From Cristatella mucedo (Eukaryota; Bryozoa; Phylactolaemata; Cristatellidae), in contig WPIO01000073.1 of the NCBI GenBank assembly GCA_009760855.2, positions 1,898,501-1,962,500 on the forward strand: a DNA stretch of 64,000 nucleotides. The letters are read 5' to 3'. Shown one piece after another: positions 11,366 to 24,595 of the stretch. Position 1 is the first letter of the stretch. The number at the start of each line of letters is the position of its first letter. The position numbers and the translations under genes were made by a program. The notes under the pieces were generated by a model. The model searched no databases and was not told the origin of the DNA. It worked only from the letters and a program-made list of their open reading frames with translations.

Positions 11366-11998
11366 ATAATAATAAAAATACGTTTGTTTAGTGCCCCCAA
11401 AGAACTGAATCTCTTTCTAGGCACTTTACTGATGCCGTAAAGACAGCGTGACCAAATGATTAGTGGTAACGTGTGCAATGTCATCAAGCAAGTTAGACAT
11501 GACATGCACAAGGTCAACATGTAGATATGTTTAGTTGCAGAAGGCACATTGCCACCACCTACAGGCACACAAAGAACGAATCACAAGGACCTGCTAAAAG
11601 CTGCAATAAACAGGTGTGTTATGACAGACAAGCATAGCTGCAAAGTTTCACACCAACTTAGTGCCTTATTCCCAGGCCAGAAGACCTGCAAGTAATGAGA
11701 CAGAATCGAGATGGGGTATCACACATTTATTGAGGCAGTATCCCTGTCTCGGCAGGCTCGAATATTTGCAATGTCGCGTTGACGAAAGTAGGTAGATATT
11801 ACTGTGGAGCTGATGAGGCCGTCTATTGAGGTGTCACTTTGGAGTAGGACACCAAGATTGGTTGCAGATGTTACAGGAGACATGCTGGTGGCACCCATTT
11901 GAGGGCTAGGTTTTCCAATATCCGAGTAAAAATAAGATTGCACATATCCACTAATTTGGTTTCATCGTCATTTGGTTTACAGACTCACCCATGCATTT
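11366..11998 (-). mobile_element. LINE 3' part with (TTA)n tail
   Basis: The minus strand ends in the conserved 3' hairpin (about 11388-11435) and (TTATTA). Upstream are a 3' UTR with GCATG-type words and short coding remains ('TSATNLGVLLQSDTSIDGLI' near 11800-11860). An internal deletion removes much of the RT C-terminal region. Confidence 0.7.
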
Positions 11999-12340
11999 TG
12001 CTCAGGTACTCACATCAAAACTATTTAGGTTGATCCTTAGGTTATGCCATAGCCAGCTTCTAATGGTTAATACTTTAGGCGTTGCCATCGAGTTGCTTGA
12101 TTGTAGGTAATGGTGTGGATAGCTGAACATGTTTGTCAACCCAGAGCTTCCTTTAGCGATGATGTGTGACATTGCACATAGTTTTCAACACATGAGGCTG
12201 TTCTTTACTAAATGATATATACCAGTGATGATCATGACCCTTTTAATGCTATGTTGTCACACAATTTGTTGTATTTCACCTCATCTGACTGGTTATATGA
12301 CCGTTGTGCCATCAAATAATGGATTTTCCTTTTGTTGCAG

Positions 12341-12512
12341 AATCATCAGTCCTGCCGGTGTTTATCTCGCTTTGAGCCCAATGCTGACCATGGTCACCGT
12401 GTGTGCTGCAGTGGGATGTGACAGCTATGGAGCGCCGATTAAGCAGGATTTACTTTCTCGGCCTGCCAGCTATGTCGATCTTGCTGCTCGTTCAGCGTGG
12501 CTCTGGATGCCG
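12341..12512 (+). CDS. Host gene exon A (beta-propeller-like)
   Basis: The exon follows a TTTTGTTGCAG acceptor and ends CCG/GTGTGT. After one leading base it encodes 57 residues without a stop. It starts 'IISPAGVYLALSPMLTMVTV' and ends '...AARSAWLWMP'. The 'SP-G-YLALSP' pattern is typical of a WD-like blade, where a strand begins by restating the state of the system. It ends in phase 0, which matches the start of the next exon at 20778, over 8 kb away. Upstream exons must exist, because one base is left over at the 5' border, but none was identified. The family is not recognised. Confidence 0.55.
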
Positions 12513-13852
12513 GTGTGTGAGGTCACTAGATTAGGCTTGGCATTTTTCTGTGTGCAGGATTGTCGAAATCTATCTTTGTCATCACCATATTGTGGGATAT
12601 GGTGTGTTGCAATGTGCTGGCACTGGAGCAAAAAGGTGTTTGCTACTGTGATTTGCAATTTAGATGTCGCAGTCCTTGCTTGGATGTGCTCATCAGTTTC
12701 TCGTCTGTAAAGTAATGCCATCGTGGTAGTGCTGACATCTTTCTGCAGTTAGGATGCCTTCCTCAGAATAGCTGTATCCATTACTCTTGTGCGACATTAG
12801 TCTGTGGTGCAGGTTGTGGTATTTTTGTACTGAAGCTGCGATGATGCCTCTTGTGTCGGAGGAGTGGTTCTATAGTAAAATCAACAAGAAAGAGACAAAT
12901 CGGCAGATGTAATCGCCTCGCTTGTATAGTGTCAGTAGAGCCTCAGTGACTATTACCCTGCTTGCAGTAGGCGAAAAAGGATTGTCTGCTGCGCGACTCA
13001 ATCAAAATCTTTGGCCATGAAGTGAGAGCACTTTACAAGTCCTAGAACAAATAGCACTGCAGCTCGGTTTGTTCGAATAGTCTTCTTGCACTTTGAATTC
13101 TTTCAGTGTGGCTAAATTCGGCAAATATCGTATGCGTGCAGCCGAGCCGATGACCTACAATAGTCTTTCTTTTAGCCGCACATTAGTGAACCCACAGCCT
13201 TTTACAAAGGGGGGCCCGACAAGCTTTACTGTGACACGTGCACAGTGCCCGGCCGATACCTAGCGAAAGTCATTGGCAGCTATATCGTAGGCTGGTAGTC
13301 CAACCACATGATCTAGAAAAGCACGCGTGCCCACAGTTTCAAGTGCAAGTGCATGTATATGCGATTAAAATGCAAGACAATGATCATTTTTGCCTTGAGG
13401 ATGTGTGGCCACTGTATAGATTATACGTTCTATACATTTGGCCATGCCAAGAGGCAGGTTGAGGTTGTGCAAGGGCATTACTGTACGCGAATGTTAAAAA
13501 GCTAATGAGGATTATTTGTGTATTTTTTTTAGCACTTCATCTATAACGATTAACCATAGCTGAAAGAACATCTCACTTTCTTAGACGTCCTTCGACGATG
13601 TTATAAGGAAGCACTATAAGAAGCATTAATAACTTGTTAAGAAGTTCTTGCAACACACGTCATAATGATTAAAACAATTGCAAAACAACGAATGACTGAA
13701 ATTACGTTCGGGTGTACTTGTTATTTTAGTCCACTAATACGTTGACGTATTAGTGAACTAAAATATTTCTGGTGATGTGGACATCAATGGCCACTGCCCA
13801 TAGAAATAAAACAGCAAGGTTATGGTTCGGTATATTTACATGCTTTGCAAAT

Positions 13853-13974
<122 letters not shown>

Positions 13975-14337
13975 AAAATATTTTGAGGTGTGCTGTGTTT
14001 TTATTTAGGGTTTGTGGTTTATGGCTGTCGTTACCATGTTAACTTGCCACTGTCGTCGCTATGCCCATAGGAGAAACCACGCAATGCCTAGCTATCCGTC
14101 AACGTATTAGGTTATCTTAGCACAGAAAAAAGTTCATATCGACATTTATGCACTGTGCTGAAGATGTGAGTGTTTACACAGGATTTAAGTGATAGGGCTT
14201 TCACTTTGAAGTTAGTAGTTTTGAGGTTCTATCGCTCACTGTTGAAGTGATGAAATATGACTTTCAAACTTAAGAGGTAATAACCATTAACGGGCAGAAG
14301 GCTTTGTCCTTGTTAGAAGATTAAAATAAAGTTCGGC

Positions 14338-14412
14338 TGATCAAACAGCCTCATTTATGTAGCAGGCAAAAGAGCCTTAGCTGGCTGTCACCACTGTTTG
14401 CAGCTGCTATCA
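14338..14412 (-). mobile_element. SINE-A fragment
   Basis: Minus-strand 3' half of SINE-A. 'tgatcaaacagcctcattta' and the 'aagagcctta' box are present, and the tRNA head is lost. Confidence 0.55.
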
Positions 14413-15332
14413 CCGCCAATTGTCCTTTCTGTACTTATGGGTGCCAAATTATGTATGATATCACGAACCAATTGGCATATTTCCATTCCAGCATATTTAA
14501 AATGCATAGAATGATAACGATTTCTTTTAGGATGCTCTATGGAGGTTTTATTATTAATTACAATGATAATAAGAGTATTATTATAATAAGTAAATAGTTG
14601 CATGCTGAGGAATGTTGGTCACTTTGTCTTATTATTGTAATAGGTAAGTATTTGCATGCTGAGGAATGTTAGATATTGTCCAGCATATCGAGTTAGTCAT
14701 GAGCAGTGACTGAAGATCTGCTTCACAATGAAAAGGAAAGAAACTGATTCTCAAATAGAAATACCGTTGCCTATAAGTGGGCCTCTTGAAACCGAATACA
14801 GTTGCTGTTTCTTTAAGCTTGGACCTTGCTTTTAGATTTCTTATCAATCCCGATATGCAACCCCACAGCTGCAAATGGAGGGTATTGCTGGTTGTAACTG
14901 TTAGACGATCGAATTCAATTCAGATGTCCAACCTCACCAATTTGGCTGGTCGTGTATAGCATATCTTCGTATCTGTTTGCAAGGCAGTAGAGGCAGGGGC
15001 AGAGATAGAACTAGTTAGTATGTTTAAATTGGAGATCTGCTGTGTAGGTTCACACCTGTATAAACCACTGGGGATTTTATCTTATTTCTCTGTAGTGCTA
15101 GAGCAGAGTGGAATATTTTCACTTCTCTGCTGACTTTCTCTTCTGTCACTTTCTCTTTTATCTCTTTTCATTCTCCCCTCTATGTATTTGTCTACCTCTG
15201 TCTCACCCACTCCATCTCTCTATATTTTACTTTATCTATTGATCGATCCATCGATCCACCCGTCTTTCCACCTATCCATTTGTGTCTACAGATCTCAATT
15301 TGTCCCTCACCGGTTCCATCCCAGTCTCCACT

Positions 15333-15470
<138 letters not shown>

Positions 15471-18410
15471 TCTATCATCATTGCTTCGCATGTGTCTGTC
15501 TCCGTGTCTGTCCAGCTAGTTGATCTCGCTGCCTGTCAGGCACTCTTTGTATATCTGTTTATCTCAATTTTAATAAAGAAAGGTTTTTTGTTTCAATTCA
15601 TCCAAGTTGTGTTATCGTTGTCCTTACATCTGTTTCACTGGGGTGTGAACCGCCTGGTTCAGATACTTTGCTGTCAGATCTTGCCTGGCCTTTTTGGCAT
15701 TTGCTTTTGATACAACGATGGGCAATCATGGTTGCTCGCCCTTTCTGAAAGGTCTGACCCACAGAGCTGCCGTGACCCATGTAGGACCTATCCAAGAGGC
15801 TGCCTGATTCTACCTATTACATCAGTCGATGCGATTGCCCATACAATTTACTTGCGATATCAATGGTGTTGTTATTTTCCCCAAACTGAAAGGTTTAGTC
15901 AGCCCTCTTTACTCGGTAGGCAGGTGCATAGGTTAATCCTACGATGGAGCCTAACTGACTCGTCGCACACTGATGGCTGCTATGCTCGGCTTTGGTGCCT
16001 GCTGCCATTGAGGCAGCAGAAGTAGTAGTTCTGCTCTCGGGTGATGACATGCTTTTGCAATTATGCGCCACCGACCGGGCAGCTTGACCAAGCTGCAATT
16101 TAGAATGCTCACTGACGTGACATGAAGGAATGTTGGTCACAGACCATGATATGCACTGCCAACTCGCACGAAACTTGGCAGTGCTCCTTCCAGAATTACA
16201 GCAATCCTGCTGTCCAGTGATGCATGATGTAATGTTTGACAAACTATCACTACCTTAGGGCTTAGTCGTGTCTATGAGCAAGACCACCTACTCAGATCCC
16301 TCTTCCATGGCTCTCAAGAGAACCCTCCAGGATATCCAATCTGCAAATGGAGAACCCCCGAAGCCAATTCAGTGCTGCCAAAATACCTGACTATGACGTT
16401 TGGCCCCACTTTTTCTTAGTTACTGAGAGCACTGTGTCATGAGCACACTAACACAGTACTCAATTTGGCTATGTCTTAGCATCAGATAGGCTCCGATGCT
16501 GTGCCAGGCAGACCCCTGTCTAAGGGTTGGTTATCTAGGCTATCAGAAGTTCTCGAGCAATGCCTTAAGCCAGAGGCAGAGCAGTATTTTCACCTGGGGT
16601 TCTGCCACTGCCTTAGGCAGTTCATCGATTGCAGCAGTGCTCCAGGGCCACTGATCAAAAATAAATGCTGACAGCTGACAGACATCTCCATCCTCAATCG
16701 ACCCAGTAGCTGGAAAACGGCTCAGGTTTTTGCCTGATCTACCATCATTTTCAGTAGCACTTTTTTTTTAAATTACTGGACTTGGGTTTAGTTTTTTTGC
16801 CGCATAAGATTCCACCTTCCATTTCGCACTTATGTGGAAGGCTAATATTGGGTGACTTAGGGTAATGCTGCAGTAAGTTTTCTGGTGCCGAGCAAATGTC
16901 AGCTATGTTCAAGTATCCTCTAGTGTGTTTACAACCTACCGTTTCTCTCGTTTGTTAAGGTCTCTTTTCCCTCAGAGCTTTGGCTGCCATTGCTGTCGCC
17001 CAGAGGCCGTGCACTCGGACAGCGATACTGCCATGAGCGAACTGAACTGGGTACTTTCCCAGTCTCGGCCATGCAATAGGCCGGTTCTAGTCCTTTCTGT
17101 GCAAGGTCGTGAGTTTGTAGTTTTGGCACATGGTTGCTTTACCTAAAGAGAAATTCTCAGGTTAGCAAAGCACTCGCAGATGCCCGGATGCAGGAGTTTC
17201 AAAATACAGAGCAACCAGAGGTTGTCTGCCGCGAGACTACTGCAGAGTGCCTCCGGTCGTGCTGCATTTTGAACATATCGCATCAAAGTAGCCAAATATG
17301 TGTAGCACTAAGGTTTGGATTCCAGACACATAGGTGGTCTTCGTGTGCCTGAAGGTCTATCACCGGGCTTAACTAAACAACCTCAAAAGTCTCGTTGATT
17401 TCGTTGACCGTGAAGCTTGTAGGTTGTTATGCAAGACGGTGACACACACTCCCCATTCCCAGCCCACCATCACCCTGTCAAGATTGCTTTCTGATGTGTG
17501 GGCAGCATAAGAAGCAGCCTAGTTTTACGGGCAGGTGCGAACTGGCGCTGTCCTATAATCGGTAGCCTATTTCGGCCTACCGTATGCTGACCGATTTTGG
17601 GGGGTATGTCGTGCGGCAAAAAGTTTCCCGGCTCGTTCCTATTTCTTTTCTTGAGAGCAGAGCCCTTGCACCTTGGCGCTACCTTCGGGCGAGATTGGAC
17701 GACTTTCTTGAAAGTCACTAATCATAAGTTCGAAGCCGAGCCACCAGCCTGAATAGTGTGGTTTTCTATAGCGCTGTCGGCATCTTTTTCTTCTGCTGCT
17801 CGATAATTTATGGTGGGGATATCGGCTCGAAATACAGTGTTGCCCCGCGAAGCTTGCATTCGAATTGAAACCCCACCTCGGGCACTCTCCCCAGCCTTCA
17901 GCCTAACCGTAAATGCCTGCCCGAGGAATTAGCCAGGTGTTTGAGTCCATGCACACTTGCCATGCCTGCAAGCATTCCTTACTAAATATCAAAGGTCTCT
18001 CGTTCTTTGTCTGGCACGTGTTTACCATTACCGATGCTTGAATCGGACCATGTGTGTGTGTGTGTAGCTGCTTGCGTACTTGTCTATTCAGGACCTGTTC
18101 TTGGCTGATATCTAGAGTGCTTGCAGTTTTCAAGTGGCAACAAACAAGCACTCACAATGTGCCGTATGTGTGTAGATAGCCAGAGTACTAACCGAAACCG
18201 AAGAGCATCTGGGAAGCCCGGTCAGCCGGGAGTTATCCAAAACATCAGATATACTTTAAAAAAAGAAGCCCGAAATCAGCCCATTTTAGCTCGCGTTTTG
18301 CCATTTCTGAAGTTAAGACATCTCGGTGTTTGTTCCTACGTTTATAGCAGCAATCTGCATAGTATTTCTGTGACTGATGTTTGATTCTAGGATAACTCTT
18401 AAAAAACAAT

Positions 18411-18550
18411 TAGCTGATTTAACAGTCTCGTTTGTATAGCAGCAGAAGAATGGCTATCACCACCATTTGCAGTTTAACATAAAGCCGGATTCGAACCCGT
18501 GACCTCGGACGGGAAGAGCAAGCATCTTACCTCCTGGGCACCTGCGACCT
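18411..18550 (-). mobile_element. SINE-A
   Basis: The minus strand shows box B 'GGTTCGAATCC' (about 18490) and 'gaggtcac'. The body has lost the hairpin segment, and the end is 'agactgttaaatcagcta'. It is moderately diverged. Confidence 0.7.
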
Positions 18551-19242
18551 TGAGTCTAGTGCCCAAACTACTGGAATTCGCCACGTCGAAAAACGCTGCA
18601 GTGACTGAGTCAAAGGGATGCTGACAGTGCTGCATTAACAAGGCCATACCAATAATGAAATTAGGCTATGGCTTGGGATGAGCAGATTCACTATGACCTA
18701 TAGTTTAAAAAATATATCTGGGACGGTTCGATGATCCACGTTGCTGGAAATGTAAATAACTGGTGTCAGGGGTGTCTGGTTAAGGGAAGATGGTATCACC
18801 AGAACAGAACTGCCGCACTTCGAGACGTTGCAGGTCGTACAAAGATGCTACAGAAATCGAGGTTAGTAGAAGGTATGGTAATTATGAAGCTCACTTACAG
18901 TGGCATCTTCCATTGGGTGGCAAAGTGCAAGCATCTGCTCATCAGCGATCGTAGAGCAGACCGTAAATGGTAGGCCCAGACCACACCCACTGGACTGAGG
19001 ACTTAAAGTTTCTATGGACTGTTGGAAAGTTAGTTTGTGATATTTGGTAACTTGAAGAGAGGCATAAGGATTAGTTGTAGAGAAGATGAGGAGTATCGGC
19101 ACGAATCGGCCTTCCAAGTAGTGTACAATTTGGTGGCAAATCGGTGATGGTTTGAGACTTCTTTGCTGTGCGTTGGAGCTGTGCATCAGATCGAAGGTTT
19201 TGTGGACTAGCACAGAAATCTTCACTTAGGTTAAGCTAGTTG

Positions 19243-19326
19243 GATTGCAAAGAAAAACCCTCTGCTTGGGGATTGCAAAGAAAAACCCTCTGCTTGGGGA
19301 TTGCAAAGAAAAACCCTCTGCTTGGG
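19243..19326. repeat. 28-bp tandem repeat, three perfect copies
   Basis: Units at 19243-19270, 19271-19298 and 19299-19326 are identical (start gattgcaaag, end ctgcttggg). Nothing related was seen elsewhere in the window. Confidence 0.95.
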
Positions 19327-19557
19327 GATAAATATATTTGGTAGGAAGATGAGTTCCCCCAACTCATTCCCTGCCTGACCTTTAAAGCACTTTTTTTTTG
19401 ACGAATCCGGTGTGGCACCGGTGCAGTGTCCCAGCTTGTTGCCGGATATGAGCCACATAGAACATTGGCACTCTGTTATCGATACGCAGCCGAGGGAAAG
19501 TGTTTGGCCTTCTTCATTAGCCGGTATTTTCAGCAAAATTAAGGCTCTATGTAATTC

Positions 19558-19738
19558 GTTAAGCCATGATGGCACACAAGGTAAGGTGGTTGCATTTCTG
19601 ACCTCGGTCCCGAGGTCGTGGTTTCGAATCCTGCAGTGGGCGGTCCTTTATTGCTACTGCAAGCATTGGTGATAGCCGTAAAGGCTCTTCTGTCGCTATG
19701 CAAAAGAGGCTGTTAAATCAGCTAGTATTTATTTAATT
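19558..19738 (+). mobile_element. SINE-A
   Basis: A near-complete copy. It has box A-like 'ggtaaggtggttgc', the palindrome GACCTCGGTCCCGAGGTC, box B 'GGTTTCGAATCC', the 'aaggctcttctgtcgctat' box and 'ctgttaaatcagctag', followed by ATTT. It is one of the least changed copies here. Confidence 0.85.
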
Positions 19739-20002
19739 CTTCATTTGGGAGACACCCATGAAAGCTTGCGGCTTATATGCCTGGGTGGATAAGGGCAGTC
19801 ATAAAGAATCATGGTGGGGTGACGACATTCTTAACCATTACACCGAAAGCCTATTTTTTGTTCTTGGGCTGTCAATAAATATTTTCGGATGGTGTGCACA
19901 ACTTTACTATGCCGGCATCGTCGGAAATCCTCTTATTACCCGACCGTAGTAGTTGCCACAGCAGCTGCAGCCATATTACGAAGATTGTTTATACACACAC
20001 AA

Positions 20003-20005
<3 letters not shown>

Positions 20006-20062
<57 letters not shown>
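20006..20062. repeat. (TA)n microsatellite
   Basis: About 55 bp of pure TA after a short GTGTG run. Confidence 0.95.
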
Positions 20063-20067
<5 letters not shown>

Positions 20068-20087
20068 GTATATATACAGTCGAGAGT

Positions 20088-20640
20088 GGAGGTATCAGCC
20101 GCTTAAAATGGCCACTGGACCCCAAACGTTTCTTTCAAAAAAGTATATAAAATAAGCATATATAGCATGTAAGCAAAGTTTTAATGCAAGTATATTAGTT
20201 TTCAGTTCTAATATGAAGCTAGACTAATACGTTAAGCCACACATAACCTGTCTGAGCTACTCCGGCATTGAGCCTTTGCAAACATTTTGCCTTTTCGTTC
20301 TCCAAACGTTTTGCAGACTTAAGAAAATGGATTCTTTAGGTGTGATACCATGCACCTGAGCTCTGATCCTTTTATCCACTTCATCCCAGAGACACTTAGG
20401 AGGATTCAGGTCTAATGACTAACTGAGCCACGATGTAAGCATATTGCCATAAACTAAATTCCACAGTATAGCAGAAAAATATTGAACACCCTTAGCCTTG
20501 TCTCCTCTTGAAAGTGAGATGTGAGATTGAGGAAGCCATGTCAGAGGAGGAGGGGAGGGGAGGAGTAAATTACAGGAAATTCTCTTACCTCTGTGGCTTG
20601 TATGTCTCACTATGGGTCATTTCCTTTTGACCGCATCCTT
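20088..20640 (-). pseudogene. Tc1-like transposase relic, C-terminal part
   Basis: The minus strand reads 'SLDLNPPKCLWDEVDKRIRA' (about 20430 to 20370). This is the Tc1 'DLNP..LW' box, with Pro in place of Ile-Glu. After it comes a decayed W-rich end ('VWRTKRQNVCKGSMPE', about 20310-20265). A shared flanking segment (tatataaaataag) places it in the same family as the relic at 30.5 kb. Confidence 0.65.
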
Positions 20641-20777
20641 ACATAATTTCGTAACCCTCACTTTCGATAGTCTTAGTGACCTTTAACCGTCGTTATTTAA
20701 GATTGCATTAGTCAGCAGATGGTGTTAAGAGTATTGTGAGTAGGCTTTTTTATCATTTGGCATTCACCTTGCTGTAG

Positions 20778-20892
20778 ATCGCTGACAGCGGCTCTTCGAC
20801 GGTGGCACGTTTGTGTGTAGCTGCCGACACGCGAGTGCTGTATGCAGTGACAGCCGAGGGACACATCTACAAATTCACAGCAAATGCGACAG
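20778..20892 (+). CDS. Host gene exon B (beta-propeller-like)
   Basis: The acceptor is TTGCTGTAG and the donor is ACAG/GTAATC. The exon encodes 38 residues plus one base: 'IADSGSSTVARLCVAADTRV' and then 'LYAVTAEGHIYKFTANAT'. The pattern 'CV-x5-LYAVTAEGHIYKF' is a standard pair of beta strands in a propeller blade. It is entered in phase 0, matching exon A, and leaves one base that pairs correctly with the two-base start of the exon at 21033. No family call is made. Confidence 0.6.
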
Positions 20893-21032
20893 GTAATCCG
20901 TCCCATCCAGTGCAGTCGCCCTGGCCTGCCGACGCTGCTGCTGCCACCACTGCTGCTTGCACGCTTGATCGTTCCCGAGCTGCCCCACTTGACGTCAGTG
21001 CATCTATTCAACCGTCATCTCTGCCGCTGTAG

Positions 21033-21138
21033 CCACATCGCCTTGCCACGTGACACTGCCGCCCTGGGCTCTGAGTGCACTGGACGATGCTCGCATCACC
21101 AACGGCTTCCTGCTTGTTCCCCAGAATGGTCTGATTCG
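21033..21138 (+). CDS. Host gene exon C
   Basis: The acceptor is CCGCTGTAG and the donor is TTCG/GTAACG. Two bases complete the split codon from exon B (Ala), then 34 residues follow ('TSPCHVTLPPWALSALDDAR', then 'ITNGFLLVPQNGLI'). Two bases are left over, which the single leading base of the next exon completes to Arg. The Ala codon and Arg codon both form cleanly. The intron before it is only 140 bp. Confidence 0.55.
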
Positions 21139-21219
21139 GTAACGGCGCTCAAGCATCCTCACAGCGTGCCTCGAGGCGAGGTCGAGGTCACCGGCGGGCG
21201 CATGCTGACCGGCAGGCCT

Positions 21220-21680
<461 letters not shown>

Positions 21681-21711
21681 GCCCACTCGGTCTCAGTGTT
21701 GTCCATGCTAG

Positions 21712-21913
21712 CTCCTCGCAGGCTAGACCGATGCACGACATTGTGCGTGTGTCATGCTGCAGCACGTTTGACTTGACGACTGGAGCAAGTGGCAGCTTCA
21801 GCCTGAGCTCAAGCGTGGCCGCGCCGGAAGGCCGAGTTATCTGCTCGTGGCAGTCGATGGGCGACTTGCCAATGTTGGGCTTCTGCAACAGCAGCAGCGT
21901 CTATCTTGTCCAG
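21712..21913 (+). CDS. Host gene exon D (beta-propeller-like)
   Basis: The exon starts after the CATGCTAG acceptor and ends GTCCAG/GTGAAG. One base completes Arg from exon C, then 67 residues follow without a stop. They include 'MHDIVRVSCCSTFDLTTG', 'SFSLSSSVAAPEGRVICSW' and 'GDLPMLGFCNSSSVYLVQ'. Alternating hydrophobic strands ending in 'ML-F-NSSSVYL' suit a propeller blade. It ends in phase 0, matching exon E. An inner AG (21720) would shift the frame into a stop, so the upstream AG was chosen. Confidence 0.6.
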
Positions 21914-22244
21914 GTGAAGGCCATAAGCTCATGAGACCACGCCTTTTTGCATTCGCCGGGAGAGGAGCGGAGAAGAAAAAAGTGCATGCCTAGTAGTCCG
22001 AAGAGAGCGAGAGTAATTAGTATCCTTGCGGCTATAATCTTTTCTTTCCTTGATGTTAAATTATTCGATATGGATTATGAGACCAGATATGCTGTTAGTG
22101 CACTATGGAATATTAAGAGTGCAGCGCATGTGATGGCATGCACATGCATTCCCGTCCCTACATGCAAACGCCCACATGCATGTGCACACGCGGGCGAGCT
22201 TGCCACTCCTACGCTGCACACTGCTCCTGCATGTGCATGCACAT

Positions 22245-22280
22245 ACACACACACACACACACGCACACACACTCACACCG
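22245..22280. repeat. (CA)n microsatellite
   Basis: About 35 bp of CA with a few interruptions, in a wider GCATGCAC-rich region (22125-22300). Confidence 0.9.
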
Positions 22281-22396
22281 CTTCTGCTCGCACACACTCA
22301 CCCATATGGGTTCGACTGGATAGGGCAAAGTTTGCAATCGCAAGCAGTCGCAGATTTGTTGATTAGTAGCTGTCAAGTATATTGTTGGAAAATGGC

Positions 22397-22402
<6 letters not shown>

Positions 22403-22465
<63 letters not shown>
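22403..22465. repeat. (GA)n microsatellite
   Basis: About 62 bp of pure GA on the + strand. Confidence 0.95.
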
Positions 22466-22467
<2 letters not shown>

Positions 22468-22679
22468 GATTGCAATGGAGTAGATCAAATCTAAAACTGG
22501 GTATCAAAGCTGCGCTTACCAGTATTGCCTTGGTATGGAGTCTGTTTCTATGAGTGTATGCTTATTTTGGATTCTTTTGTTGCTGATTATGCATTAGTAG
22601 CAGTTTGACTCGAGCAGGTAACTGACCAAAGGAACTTTGTTGCCATGTTATTAGTGGTGGGTTTCTATAATTGTAATAG

Positions 22680-22850
22680 TAATGAGCCATTTTTACAGCC
22701 TCCGAAAAAGACACAATCTCTTTCTAGGCACTTGACATATGCTGTAACGGAAGCATGATCGCATGGTTCGTGGTTACATGAACACTGTCACCGTGAATAA
22801 TCTGGTTAGTTTATAACGTGCATTGTCCGAATGCATAAGCTCTCAGAAGA
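22680..22850 (-). mobile_element. LINE 3' tail
   Basis: The minus strand carries the LINE 3' UTR with the hairpin (about 22700-22735, one arm mutated). It continues into the duplicated segment downstream. Confidence 0.6.
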
Positions 22851-23265
22851 CACATGACAAGAACCTGGGAAATGCTTTGAGGAACATATGTCCGAATGCA
22901 TAAGCTAAATGTTCAGAAGATTACACATGACAATTTGTTCAACCTGGGAAATGACAAGAACCTGGGAAATGCTTTGAGGAACATATGCGTTTTGAACTTA
23001 TTTTTAAAGGTAAATGTTGAGAAAATACTGAGAAGATTAGTCCAACAATCAAATATTTGTTCAGGGTACCTTTCAGAAGACACATGACAAGAACCTGGGA
23101 AATGCTTTGAGGAACATATGCGTTTTGAACTTATTTTTAAAGGTAAATGTTGAGAAAATACTGAGAAGATTAGTCCAACAATCAAATATTTTTAAAGGTA
23201 AATGTTGAGAAAATACTGAGAAGATTAGTCCAACAATCAAATATTTGTTCAGGGTACCTTTCAAA
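22841..23265. repeat. Nested local duplications
   Basis: A 35-bp word (gacaagaacctgggaaatgc through gaggaacatatg) occurs at 22856-22890, 22953-22987 and 23086-23120. A 58-bp word (tttttaaaggtaaatgttga through atcaaatattt) occurs at 23001-23058, 23134-23191 and 23189-23246. The last two overlap by three bases. The copies are essentially identical, so the event is recent or an assembly error. The source sequence is LINE 3' region. Confidence 0.85.
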
Positions 23266-24595
23266 AGATAGGCATGCTCGGAGTGGGATCTGAAGTTTTG
23301 ACGATTTCTCTATAACAGGAAAACACAAAAATGATAATGCAAACCATGCCTAACCAGGAAGTACATCGGAAGCTTTGTATCTACAAATAATAAATTTACC
23401 AGTCTCTGCATTCTATCTCACTTTCGTTCCAACTTGCGAAACCTTGGTACATCGAAATCGATGTTTGCAGCTTGTTGAGGTCCATGCTTTTGACTTCTAA
23501 GCAGCTTAGTTTACAGTATAGCTTTGTGACTTTTGAATTCCTTAACTCGGCCAATATTAAATAGTGAGATCAACCTGAAATTTTAAATGTCACTTCATCT
23601 CTGCTTGTACAACACCAAAGTAATTTATTTATGATTTCTACTGGATAACGTTTTACTATACATGCCATCAAACACCCTTAAACTTTATATTCTGCAATAA
23701 TGGACACGTATAAGTTGTGAGCTAAGTTAAAGCCGGCCTACACACTAGGAGGTGGAATTCTTTGCTGGCACATGACATGGTCAGAATTTTTCCAAGCCAC
23801 GGTTGCGTCAAGAATCACCAGAACAATCACCATCCCATGATTATTTTAATATCACGGTAGTACAAATAATCTCTTCTTATTGTACTGTGCCCTGTTTTTG
23901 AATACATTTTCTTAAGCTGGTTTGCGCAAGCTACTTGGCACTATCTTGTGCCGCAGTACAAACTACCTCTGGCCTTCCTTGATGAATTGAGCATTCCACA
24001 CGAATAGGATGGGCACCGTGGGAGCTGTTTGCACTCTTGATCCAAGGTAGCTGTCTATGGTGCCCCCAAAAAAGAGAGAAGAGTATTAGCAATGCAGGTA
24101 TATTCCCGATCTTAGGTCAACATGAAACGTTGAATGGCTACAGTATGAGGCATCAAATGTCAGCCATGCCCAAGAGATTATAGTAGAATATTGGTGCTCA
24201 GTGCAGAGCTCACTGCTGCCTCCCCACTATCCCAAATTGATCTCAAATGTGCGTGCATGCATGCATTGGGGCATGGACGTTAAGCGACTGTTTTCTAAGT
24301 ACGATTACTTGCTGACCGACAACAGGTACTATCTCATACCAGAAAACAAGTACCTCTATGTTTACTAGGTACAATTGTTAGCTTTATTTGTAATTCAATT
24401 TTATGTGCATTTTCGTCCTATGATCACATGCCGGTGAATGTTGTTTTCATATTGAATGAAAAAGTTTTGCGCATTATACAGATTACTGATTTATCCTGAA
24501 TTTTATTATTACTAACTGACGTTACTTAGCTAAAGCTTACAAGGATTTTTGTTCTGATTATTGAATGTTTGCACATGCTAAGCCTCTTTGTGCAG
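23266..24595. other. Intron sequence without recognisable features
   Basis: AT-rich, no transposase or RT motif, and no exon with compatible phase was seen. A weak decayed DNA-transposon origin cannot be excluded. Confidence 0.35.

Noticed and set aside
18731-18973. 80-codon frame MIHVAGNVNNWCQG...
   Set aside because: No family motif and no splice context. The length is within chance expectation.
22841-23265. CRISPR-like array
   Set aside because: Repeats are few, overlap each other, have no regular spacers and lie in an animal intron.
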